A stretch of 64,000 bases of DNA, taken from Cristatella mucedo. Taxonomy: Eukaryota; Bryozoa; Phylactolaemata; Cristatellidae. This document shows, one piece after another, positions 56,256-64,000 of the stretch. Made by a program: the position numbers and the translations under genes. The notes beneath the pieces were generated by a model. That model had not been told where the DNA came from. It saw only the letters and a list, made by a program, of their open reading frames with translations, and searched no databases. The stretch covers positions 3,152,501 through 3,216,500 of the forward strand of contig WPIO01000017.1 of assembly GCA_009760855.2 (NCBI GenBank), given 5' to 3'. Position 1 is the stretch's first letter; every line of letters begins with the position of its first letter.

Positions 56256-57740
56256 AATGTAGGAGCAGGACAGTGGGAGTGGTTGAGGAGGTGACTGATC
56301 GTCAACATAAGCATTTTTTGATTGTGCATTCAACAATGTTTTTATAGAAGCTAGATTTGGCCTTTGCTAGGATCGATTGGTGCGACCTATAGCAGTCTTC
56401 ATATGCCTGTCGATGGACAGCCAGTCCTGATCTTCTGTATGCTTTTTCAAGCATGGGCTAGTAGACCTGGCTAGTTTAATGTCTGTGGTAAACCAAAGGC
56501 CGTCTAGGCGAGGCGCACAGTGCGCTTAGTCAGAGGTACAAACTCGTCGAGCGTGTCTGCTGGTGTCGTGTTGTAGCTATCTACCAATGATGACAGATCG
56601 GACGGAGGACTGGGAAGCAGAGGCGAAACAGATATTCTTGCACGGACAGCATCGATGTCAAGGGTCTTGAAGTTTCGTGATTCACATGTTACTTTAGAGG
56701 AGGAGGTGGGCACACACTGTAGATTGAATGAGATCTGCATGTGGTCAGATAAGCAGGATTTGGTAATAATTGGTGATGACAAAGTGCAGTTGTATGAGAA
56801 AATCTGGTCGAGTGTGTGACCCTTGATGTGAGTAGGGCCATGCACATGTGCCACAACAGTCAATGAGTCAGTCAATGCACGAAATTCAGTGCAGAAGGTG
56901 TCAGATAGGTTATCAAAGTGAACGTTGAAATCGCCCATAACGAGGAAGGATCGATATCTTGCACACAGAATCGAAACGACATCGGAGAAATCTGAGATAA
57001 AGGAGGATTTGGTACCTGGTGGGCGATAGACTACTGCCACCATCGGTAGCTTGTTTTCGGGTGAGACCACAAGACGATTGATTCAAAAGACTGCTTCGAG
57101 GGTACTGCAAACGGCTTGAAGTTGAGTTTCGAGCGCACGATAACAGCAACTCCACCTCCAGTTTTGATTGATCTAGGGTGTAAAATAATGAGAAACCGGT
57201 TGGGGTCACGTCTTTAATTGTCGGGCAGTTTACCAATTTTAGCCAATTTTCAGTTAGGGCGAGCAGGTCGAGACCATTTTCAGAAATAAGGACGCTTATT
57301 ACCAGAGGTTTATTGCACATTAAGCGAGGATTACAAAGGCATGCGTTAAGTCTGGCCGGTGGAGTTACAACAGGCCTGATGACCACTAAGTTAGAGAGAT
57401 TCACAGTGACGCATGCGGGGGAGCGTACTGAGTGGTTCGAGACAATTGTAGGAATACCAAACGAGCGGGTACTCAGCTCGAAGTTCCCGCCCAACGAGCG
57501 GCGTCTGAGCTGGCGGTTCCGGCCACCACGGCGGCTCCGGGTGCTTTTCTTTTGTTGATGCATAGTTCACGAATCTTAGCAGCAGCATTAATATCTAGGA
57601 ATGCATTTGTTCTACGATGACGAAGCGATAGCAGCTGCTGACGATCATAACTAACAAGCAGGTTACTGGCCGCCGGCGTAGCTAAGGCAGCTGCCGGCGT
57701 GGGAGACCAAGCAGCCCGAAGCGATAAGCGTTTAGATATC
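56256..57740 (-). mobile_element. LINE ORF2, endonuclease domain and linker
   Basis: Minus strand: a basic N-terminal segment (LLSLRHRRTNAFLDINAAAK, about 57640-57580), the APE-type endonuclease start (MCNKPLVISVLISENGLDLL, then LALTENWL; Glu catalytic position present, about 57340-57240). A frameshift near 57100 leads to frame 57070-56504: PMVAVVYRPPG, FLVMGDFNVHF (catalytic DFN), TLDQIF and CLSDHMQISF (catalytic SDH). A linker follows (DGLWFTTDIKLARSTSPCLK, about 56510-56450). RT is missing: the copy stops at the tail of the plus-strand LINE B. Probably a LINE A/B relative; the family cannot be assigned. Confidence 0.88.
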
Positions 57741-57744
57741 CATT

Positions 57745-58209
57745 GGCACGTAATTTTCTAGGCATTACGGTCAAATAAAAATCAGAATAACTTTAAACAG
57801 GTCTTATCTGTATCGTTTCCATATACGATGTTCGCAAGAACTTCGGTTTTCCGAAGAATTCTGCAACGAACACGAAAGCACATGTGAGGCCTTTATGTCG
57901 GGAGGCGAGAATTGAGGTTCCTTCAGCGCCCCTTAAGCTTCGGCAACTCAAATGGCTCTTGGTGGGGTCGGTGGCGGGGTGTGCCCTCGTTAGAACTTTT
58001 GATCTAGAACCTTCTGTTCCATACGCAACAGGAATGAGGTGGTTACCGGTTTCAGATTGCTGAGGCGTAACGGATGGGAGATGAGGGAAAGAGGGGCGGG
58101 GCAATTCCTGCCTACTAAGCGACCCTAGCAATCCGGAAGTGACCCTGGCCTAGTTGTTGACTTCAGCGCTTCTGCTTTCGCTGACTCGAGGCTGACGTTT
58201 GTGTTCCTC
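57745..58209. promoter_or_regulatory. Region upstream of UPB1, presumed promoter and 5' UTR
   Basis: Between the LINE and the UPB1 ATG. A minus-strand frame (57793-58131) shows no known domain. No TATA box or initiator stands out; the assignment rests on position only. Confidence 0.3.
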
Positions 58210-58307
58210 ATGGCCGCTGAGCTCGAAAACATTGACGACATTCTGGATAAGCTGTCATTTGAAGATCAAAATAAAGTTCGGTCAATTTTATATGGACAAA
58301 GCTGGAG
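58210..58307 (+). CDS. UPB1: UPB1 (beta-ureidopropionase), exon 1
   Basis: Start ATG with G at +4, then 32 codons plus two bases before a GT donor (AG/GTGATG). Residues MAAELENIDDILDKLSF and QNKVRSILYGQ match the N-terminal helix of animal beta-ureidopropionase, where human has [20 protein letters not shown], then LYGK. The enzyme (EC 3.5.1.6, nitrilase superfamily) hydrolyses N-carbamoyl-beta-alanine to beta-alanine, CO2 and ammonia, the last step of uracil and thymine breakdown in the cytosol. This helix belongs to the N-terminal extension used in oligomer assembly. The phase (2) fits exon 2 exactly. No upstream in-frame stop was found back to about 58150, but the start agrees with the family. 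Confidence 0.85.
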
Positions 58308-58661
58308 GTGATGAGACGCTGTCGCTGGCGTTGCTGGTGTTGGTGTCATTGCTGTGAGCTACTATCAGGAGCTGCAGTCTGCACGCTTGTTGTCTATCTG
58401 TTACCGATCCTCCCATGTGAGGCAATGATCCTCATCATTAAGACAAATCTAGAGCTCTTAGAACACAGGTTTTCATCACGTACATATGTTTTACAGCGTA
58501 TTTTGTGTTTCTGTATAGGCAGACGATCAGTCCTTACTTGGTTCCTTCCAGCCTGTATAGAAAGCAGGTACCGGTACTCGTTACGTTCCACGAAATCTTA
58601 AGCGACATTCTCATTCCGTTTACCTCAGTCTCGGCCTCCAGTGAGTTTGTGATGCTTGTAG

Positions 58662-58833
58662 TCCCCTGAACTTTCCACCCGAGGCCCTGAAACAGGCGTC
58701 CGACCAGAACTTCGAGCTCAAGGGCTTCGCACTCGACGCCAAGAAGGAAGAGCTTCGAAGGCCTCGAATCGTCAGAGTAGGCGCCATCCAGAACGACTTG
58801 GTGCTACCCACCGACGCACCGCTTCAAGATCAG
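58662..58833 (+). CDS. UPB1: UPB1 (beta-ureidopropionase), exon 2
   Basis: Acceptor GTAG/T at 58660-58661 and donor CAG/GTACGT at 58833-58834. Joined to exon 1 it stays in frame for 57 further codons and ends in phase 0. FPPEALKQASDQNFELKGF and KKEELRRPRIVRVGAIQN follow the human [20 protein letters not shown] and EEQLRRPRIVRVGLVQN with no gaps. RPRIVRVG is the first beta strand of the nitrilase fold. The catalytic Glu, Lys and Cys are encoded by later exons, which I do not find before the window ends; the intron after exon 2 is either longer than 5 kb or this is a gene fragment. The sequence shows no frame damage. Confidence 0.93.
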
Positions 58834-58999
58834 GTACGTCGCCGTTGATTTTACCACTCAGTAATGTCACTGGGCTGCGAATTCTGTTTGTTAAACTGCC
58901 TACCTGTCTAAGCCTCGACCTGTCGGCTCCATTAGTTTTTGAGCTTTCAAGACCCGGATGACATTCTTTACTGCGGCTCACTATACTGAGCCGTAAGTT

Positions 59000-59113
59000 A
59001 TGCGGTTATCGTTTCATGTTCTGTGTTTGAACTGGAGCTGTAGCTACATCCAACGTGGGGAAGGTAGCAAGCTAGTGATCAGAGTACATGCAAAGCCAAC
59101 AATTAAGGAACTG
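59000..59113 (+). CDS. Candidate exon, unidentified
   Basis: From an ATG at 59000 (an in-frame TAA precedes it) the frame stays open to a consensus donor CTG/GTAAGT at 59113-59114. It encodes IQRGEGSKLVIRVHAKPTI near its end. An alternative start is the acceptor CTGTAG at about 59043. It ends in phase 0 and joins the next candidate in frame. I do not recognise the product. It lies 166 bp after UPB1 exon 2 but is not UPB1-like. Confidence 0.28.
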
Positions 59114-59214
59114 GTAAGTTCACTTGTTAAATAGAACAGTTGTATTCACCGATTATCGATTGAGAGGTGATGGCAGAACCAGGTAAGTGTCTGCTTTTCA
59201 TGCTTTTTCATTCT

Positions 59215-59326
59215 GAGATCATTGGTTTGAATCGTGCGGTGGGCGATCTTTTATTGCATCTGCAAGCAGTGGTGATAGCCGTAAAGGCTCCTCTGTTGCT
59301 ATGCAAAAGAGGCTGTTAAATCAGCT
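59215..59326 (+). mobile_element. SINE family 1 copy, head-truncated
   Basis: Box B TTGGTTTGAATCGTG, GCATCTGCAAGCAGTGGTGA, GCCGTAAAGGCTCCTCTGTT and the end GAGGCTGTTAAATCAGCTAG. It lies inside the putative 59114-59364 intron. Confidence 0.82.
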
Positions 59327-59364
59327 AGCAGGTTTTTTTTCTATGTTCGACCTTGTTGTAACAG

Positions 59365-59507
59365 ATCATAGCTGCTTGCTGTATTGCTGATCCAAGTATA
59401 CCAAAGCTTATATCCAACGATGTAGTCTATACCATCTCGTATGGAACTGCAGTAGCTACTGTGCAATCAACGACACCTGGCACGAGCTTCTTGCTATTAC
59501 CTTCAAG
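59365..59507 (+). CDS. Candidate exon, unidentified
   Basis: A T-rich tract and acceptor TTGTAACAG end at 59364; a donor AAG/GTAAGG lies at 59507-59508. In the phase required by the previous candidate all 47 codons are open (IIAACCIADPSIPKLISNDV, then VYTISYGTAVATVQ). It does not match UPB1. A T-rich acceptor near 59618 would add only three codons before a stop. Chance cannot be excluded. Confidence 0.28.
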
Positions 59508-59519
59508 GTAAGGTGGTTA

Positions 59520-60395
59520 TAGGCATTACATAACCTGGCAGAGATGCAGTACTGGTACCAGCTGCGAAGCATCACCCGGGTCAACCGAATAAGGATCAGC
59601 TCCTTTTGTTTATTAGATGCTGGCAATGATATAGATTGTATGTAAAAGTCCTAGATGATGGCATTTGGCTCTACTGTTGTCCACTCCGTTGGGGCCTCGC
59701 ATGGTTGGACCATTTCTCTTTTAAATGTATTTGAAATAGCCTATTGGTTACTACTGTGCACTAGGCCTGAGTGACAACTCATGCCTCTGTACAAATTTAA
59801 TGGCTCTAATGCAACCCGAAGCTGTGCTCGTTATTGGCTGCAGGCTTAGCTGCTGAAGCTGATTCAATACCGAAAACAAAACGATGGTGGTCACGGTCTT
59901 TATCAGAGCTTTGATAGCACCTTGGCAGTTTTCGAAGAATCGTGGGCCATTCATTTGCCTGCTTCGTGTGCAGACTAATGTGCCTGGCTCGTAGGCAAGT
60001 CGGCATCCACTTTGCTCAAGTATTGCATGTCACCTCATGGGGACTGATATGTCTATGCAAAGGAAGTAGCCGAGTAAATGTTTTGAATCATCGTTCATCT
60101 GGTCTGCTACACGTGCCGATCATGCCTCATATCGGCATTGCCTTCGAATTACCTGCCGGTGTTTTGATGGTAGTGCAAGCACCTGAAAGGGCATAACCAG
60201 TAATTTTTCAATGGAACTAAACGTTGACCAGGCCGGAACCAACCAGCCATAGCCGATAGAATGCCCCTTACAAGGTGTCTTTTAGGAGTGGCCCCTTCCT
60301 GAAGCTTGCCCATCCTATTGCGACTGCAGAGCATCAGGTTGACAGATGCAGCCAAGCAGCAGTACGTACTCCTAATAAATCACCAAGTCCTTCTC
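59520..60395. other. Unassigned sequence
   Basis: Frames up to 84 codons (59942-60196) without a known domain; no repeat recognised. Confidence 0.3.
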
Positions 60396-60399
60396 TAGT

Positions 60400-61268
60400 G
60401 CCTCTCATGTCGCCTGAGCATCACTGGCAACACACTGCAATGGTGTAGGTCCTATCTCAATGGGAGAGTCCAGAGTATTGATGTCAATGAGCAACAATTA
60501 TTCTAGGAGCCACTGTAGTATGGGGCACCAAGGTGCTCTGTGCTTGGTCTGCTTTTTTCACCATGTGCACTCTCCTTCTTGCCGGTATAATCGCCAAGCA
60601 CAGTGCAGGCTTTCACTTCTATTCCAATGACACACTGCAGCGGTACCTATGCTTCGATTCCGCCCTGCAGACTTCCAGCACGTTTAACTCCCTCCTCAGC
60701 TTCCTTGCTGTGTGCATTGCTGACATCCGTACTTGGATGGCAGCAAAATGTATCTCAAATTGAACTACGACGAAACCAAATTGCCTATTATGTGAAAGCC
60801 TGGCGTGACTCTGAAATTCGAAATATTAGCACTCAAAAACCGCTCTTCCAGCATATCTCTTGTAAAATATTCACGAAATCTAGGTAGGTGTCCCGTTCTG
60901 AAATGACCTTTCACTAGACAATCACATCAGCTCCGAAGTCAATTCTGCCTCCTTCTTGCTATGTAACATCACGTAAATTCGGGCTTGCTCAGAGAGTGAT
61001 ACCACATGCAGGTTGGTCCATGCATTTTTCACATCCCATCTCGACTTCTGCCACTTACTGCTTGCAGGTCTACCGATCTATACAATCAGGCAGATTACAG
61101 TCGCAGCCAAACTCTGCTGCTAGGCTCTGTAGCATGTAGTCGTGAGCATCACCACCAACTAACCGTGTGGTCATTCTTCCTTTTCAGCCTATATGCAGTT
61201 CATAGAGAGCAATTAAGTTCTCTGGGGATGCTATGTAGTCGTATTATTATTGTTATTATTATTGTGAG
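60400..61268 (+). mobile_element. LINE B, RT palm to tail, decayed
   Basis: Blocks in order: RLSITGNTLQWCRSYLNGRV (about 60410-60470), GAPRCSVLGLLFSPCALSF, GFHFYSNDTLQRYLCFDSAL (YADD decayed to YSND, about 60607-60665), CIADIRTWMAAKCIS, then SRSEMTFH/LDNHISSEVNSASF and TSHLDFCHLLLAGL (about 60890-61075). The tail hairpin (61205-61245, decayed) and (ATT)n follow. Most of the C-terminal region is deleted before the tail. Confidence 0.75.
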
Positions 61269-61299
61269 CAGCCCTCTTTTTCTCTCATTCATCTTTTAG

Positions 61300-61350
61300 T
61301 TAACCACTGGGCCAAACCTTGCTGCCATGCCGAAACTCGAGGCCCACAGC
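61300..61350 (-). mobile_element. SINE family 2 head fragment
   Basis: The complement reads GGTTTGGCCCAGTGGTTAAC (box A) and GTGGGCCTCGAGTTTCG (box B region). It lacks the body and tail. Confidence 0.6.
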
Positions 61351-61354
61351 TGTC

Positions 61355-62005
61355 ACGTACCCATAATGGACTGGACCACAAAAGGAGGGGCATGAATCGG
61401 CCGGATGAACGAGCGGCTCTCAGCAGAGCCATTCAAGTCAACTGCTGTTGGCAAATGCCACAGAGCAAGCAGGCCTGTGATTAAGTCAATAATGGAGTCT
61501 GCAAACTTTCGAAAAGAAAAGGCAGCTGTAGACAAGAAATGCTGTAAGAGCAAAGACTGCATTGCCGACCGTCGAGATGGCTTCAGCAGCGACCACGAAA
61601 ACACTCCAACACAAATTTGTAACAACCGGCATTGGATAGAGGGCTCACCTGGCTATGGCTAAACCAGCCAAGGCAGTGCGCTTTGGCAAACGTGCAGCGC
61701 CCATAAGTACACAACAGCGTGAACGTCTGGAGTAGTGATGCAAAAAATCTGGAACCGGTCCACTTGAGAGCCATCGTACGGCTTCGATACCACCGGAAGT
61801 AGTGGGAAATGGCAGCTGCTGGGCATTCGAGCAAAGGCCTATCAATGCGTTGGTGCACCATCGGCCGGTTGGCCGATTGAAGGCAGATGGTAATGGCAAG
61901 CTGCTAGCTTTTTGAAGCTTCTACCGGCACACACACTAGTGTCGCTCTCTCATGAATTCGCAGATAACCAAAAGATGTTTAGGATCCGGGCTTCAAGGTC
62001 AGTCT
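61355..62005. other. Unassigned sequence with a two-strand open block
   Basis: 61405-61662 (plus, 85 codons) and 61353-61899 (minus, about 90 codons) are open but show no known domain. Confidence 0.3.
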
Positions 62006-62009
62006 CCCA

Positions 62010-62150
62010 ACTAATTAAGGATGGCTCTTCACAACCCAGGTAGTGTGCTTGAGTCCTTGGGTAGGCAGTTCTTTATTGCTCACTGCAAGCCGGAATGATA
62101 GCAGCTACAGCTCTTCTGCCGATACTTAGATGAGGTTGCTAGTTCAGCTG
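62010..62150 (+). mobile_element. SINE family 1 copy, decayed
   Basis: GGCTCTTCACAACCCAGGTA, weak box B CTTGAGTCCTTGG, GCTCACTGCAAGCCGGAATG, AGCTCTTCTGCCGATACTTA and an end GAGGTTGCTAGTTCAGCT. Confidence 0.7.
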
Positions 62151-62157
62151 ATCTTAT

Positions 62158-62255
62158 AATGATAATAATAATAATTGTTATAATAATACATTTGTATAAC
62201 ACCATCAGATAACTCAATCTCTTTCAAGGCACTTTGCAGATGCTGTAAAGTAAAC
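62158..62255 (-). mobile_element. LINE B 3' tail fragment
   Basis: (AATAAT)n, then TTTGTATAACACCATCAGAT and AACTCAATCTCTTTCAAGGC: the tail in minus orientation. It lies directly after the SINE 1 end. Confidence 0.75.
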
Positions 62256-62259
62256 TTCA

Positions 62260-63515
62260 CCTGACTAAAAAAAAACGCATTCCCATTATTTACTTGTGCC
62301 CTAGGATGAAAGTAGCATAATCGTAAGTCATTTGGGTCGGGAGATTTGCAAGTTAAAACTACTACATAATATCTGTACCCTCCTTATTCTACTGTTGATG
62401 AGGTTTTTCAAGTGATGTTCGAGCACCGTGTTCGCATAGAAGATGACTCTGAAGCATCCTGGTCTCCCAAACTCGGTATGGTTATCAGCCGTCAGGCTAC
62501 CTGCCTGTAGGAACCTTTACCGAGTGCCAAGGTCGCTCAAGGCATGCCAAGGTCGGTCAAGGCGTTGACTAACGAATTCTGCAATCCACTTGTGGGTTCA
62601 TGCAATCGATTTAAGGTCTTCTAAGAGACTGTTGCATTAGTGGATGTGCATCTCACTTGACTCTTTCAGTGTCGCCCTGATCGACAGCATCCTGGCAAAA
62701 CAGTTGTGAATGCCGGCTTTACTCTCGTTACTGAAGTGATTAAAACATATACCTGTGCTTTTCTATCGTAGGCTACTTTGGTAGCGGCAGCTATTCGAAA
62801 TATGAAGATCTGCAGCTGTTGCCATTGTAGACCTAATTTTTTCTGCTGTCAATAAATTCTTTCATCACATTATTGACATAGCTATGGCTTTCTTTTTCAA
62901 TCAATGTATGTTTTATACAGTGACAAACTCGAAGTGATTAGGCATGATATTGCTTATTGAGTAATAATTCTCGATAATTCTATTAAAAGCATTTACCTGC
63001 AAGGTAATAGTTCAATCTTAGCAGGGCCAAATTACCGACTTAGCGTTTACTTCAACCTTAGCTGGTAATGATACCAGTCAGCCTGAAAATTTGGTCCCTT
63101 GGAGCTTCCCCCTATGATTATTTTGTGGGTATTGAATTTCATGTAATACCCACTCGGAAAGCAGCATCGCACGGTGCATTCATTCGCCAACTGAAAGGTT
63201 GGTTTTAAGTGAGTAGCAACAAGGTGCATGCCGATTGGTCACCACTAAAATAATCCGATAGGTAGATCTTTCCTGCCATCATGGTTAACCGAGGCTGCCA
63301 GGCGCCCCGCCACAGAGAAGGCTGCTCAACGGCTGTGGTGTGCTTTAGTTAAAGCGGAAGTGAAAGAGCTGGCCGGGTTGGGCATGTTAAAAGGAAGGCC
63401 AAAGGTAGTAGCAAAGAGCAGGAACTCCTTATACAAGTCATGCACCATTCGTAGGTGTACTGCTGCTTGAAGTTACCCTCTATTTTTATAGTTATCCCTG
63501 CGTGGGCAAGTCGCC
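62260..63515. other. Sequence with weak candidate exons
   Basis: 62370-62457 stays open in plus frame (YPPYSTVDEVFQVMFEHRVR, then IEDDSEASWSPKLG) up to a possible donor CTCG/GTATGG, but no acceptor AG sits at its left edge. 62671-62772 follows a good acceptor (GACTCTTTCAG) and reads RPDRQHPGKTVVNAGFTLVT before a stop. Neither product is recognised. The rest is AT-rich and without repeats apart from GCATGCCAAGGTCGGTCAAG-type duplication near 62530-62570. Confidence 0.22.
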
Positions 63516-63519
63516 GATT

Positions 63520-63800
63520 ATGACTTCAATGATAATAATGTAAATACATTTGTATAGCGCCCTCATAGAACTGAATCTCTTTCTAGGAACTTTCCATATG
63601 CTGTAAAGAAAGCATCATCGAATGATTAGTGGTAGTATGCACAATTTCATCAAGCATGACATGGTTAGTGGTGACATGCACAGTGTCAGCATGTAAAACA
63701 TGGTTGGTGGTATCATGCACAGTCTCACATTGCAGAAGCACACAAAGACGAATCACAAGATCCTGCTAAATGCTGTGATAAAAAGATGGGAATTAAGCTT
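63520..63800 (-). mobile_element. LINE B 3' UTR and tail
   Basis: (AAT)n, TATAGCGCCCTCATAGAACT, TCTTTCTAGGAACTTTCC and a UTR with two tandem copies of an ACATGGTTAGTGGTGACATG-type unit (63658 and about 63697). It may continue toward the coding part to the right, which is not seen before the window end. Confidence 0.75.
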
Positions 63801-63804
63801 CTTT

Positions 63805-64000
63805 TGAACTCGACTTGTCTCCAAGTAACTGGTGGTAACCGGTGCTGTCCGGTTGGCCCTAGGAGCATGCACTGTGTGTCAGTATCTTTTTAAGACGTTT
63901 GTTGCACGTGGTGCTCAGTGCACTGGTTTGGAAGGGCAAGTGAACAGCGTTGATTTGGTGGCAGCAGTTTTATGAGCAGATGGTTGTTTTAACTGTAGCA
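63805..64000. other. Unassigned end of window
   Basis: No recognisable feature; possibly decayed LINE B C-terminal sequence in minus orientation. Confidence 0.25.

Noticed and set aside
59365-59507. Third exon of UPB1
   Set aside because: Although the phase fits, the peptide has no similarity to the expected UPB1 segment (the one holding ICFQEAW), so it was listed as an unidentified candidate.
62772-62830. UPB1 'GYFYGSSY' exon suggested by GYFGSGSYS
   Set aside because: Only a short chance resemblance; the frame runs to a stop and the neighbouring residues do not match.

Overview
The window looks like nuclear DNA of an invertebrate animal, most likely a marine or spiralian-type one. It has split genes with GT-AG introns, a sarcoplasmic calcium-binding protein close to the annelid form, many non-LTR and Ty3/Gypsy retrotransposon fossils, tRNA-derived SINEs, long (CT)n/(GA)n tracts, and very low coding density. 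Species or phylum cannot be fixed from the sequence. Nothing looks bacterial: almost all open frames are short and overlap on both strands.

Only two host genes can be named. (1) On the minus strand, 23215-23847 is a complete intronless frame for a four-EF-hand sarcoplasmic calcium-binding protein, lying in a GC-rich, CpG-rich block (about 22.9-25.4 kb) with a perfect CRE palindrome about 410 bp upstream. (2) On the plus strand, two exons at 58210-58307 and 58662-58833 join in phase to give the N-terminus of beta-ureidopropionase (UPB1, pyrimidine catabolism); the catalytic exons lie beyond what I can find here. Possible unidentified spliced exons follow at 59.0-59.5 kb, and weaker ones at 62.4-62.8 kb.

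The rest is mostly a repeat landscape. Two L2/CR1-type LINE groups recur on both strands. LINE 'A' ends in (TACAT)n. LINE 'B' ends in a conserved 3' hairpin followed by (ATT)n. Nearly all copies are 5'-truncated and carry stops and frameshifts; one LINE A copy is nested inside a LINE B copy (35.8-37.3 kb). A separate minus-strand copy at 56.3-57.7 kb keeps the endonuclease half. SINE family 1 has boxes A and B and ends TTAAATCAGCT. SINE family 2 ends in the LINE B-type hairpin, which suggests it is mobilised by LINE B. A Gypsy gag-PR-RT relic lies at 3.0-4.3 kb, and an LTR-like dispersed repeat beginning TGTTAC occurs at 8.75, 25.4, 34.4 and 46.0 kb.

Region by region: 0-9 kb LINE/Gypsy/SINE remnants; 9.1-10.9 kb SINEs around a small CpG island; 10.87-12.68 kb a diverged satellite of about 170 bp; 13-15 kb several unrelated short tandem repeats; 15-22.7 kb mostly unexplained DNA; 22.9-30.2 kb GC-rich block with the calcium-binding gene, SINE 2 copies and a 28S rRNA fragment; 30-38.4 kb dense LINE/SINE zone; 38.4-41 kb LINE B and a second 28S fragment; 41-57.7 kb LINE remnants, a long foldback inverted repeat (45.5-45.8 kb) and a very long GA tract (49.3-49.5 kb); 57.8-64 kb the UPB1 start followed by further LINE/SINE debris.
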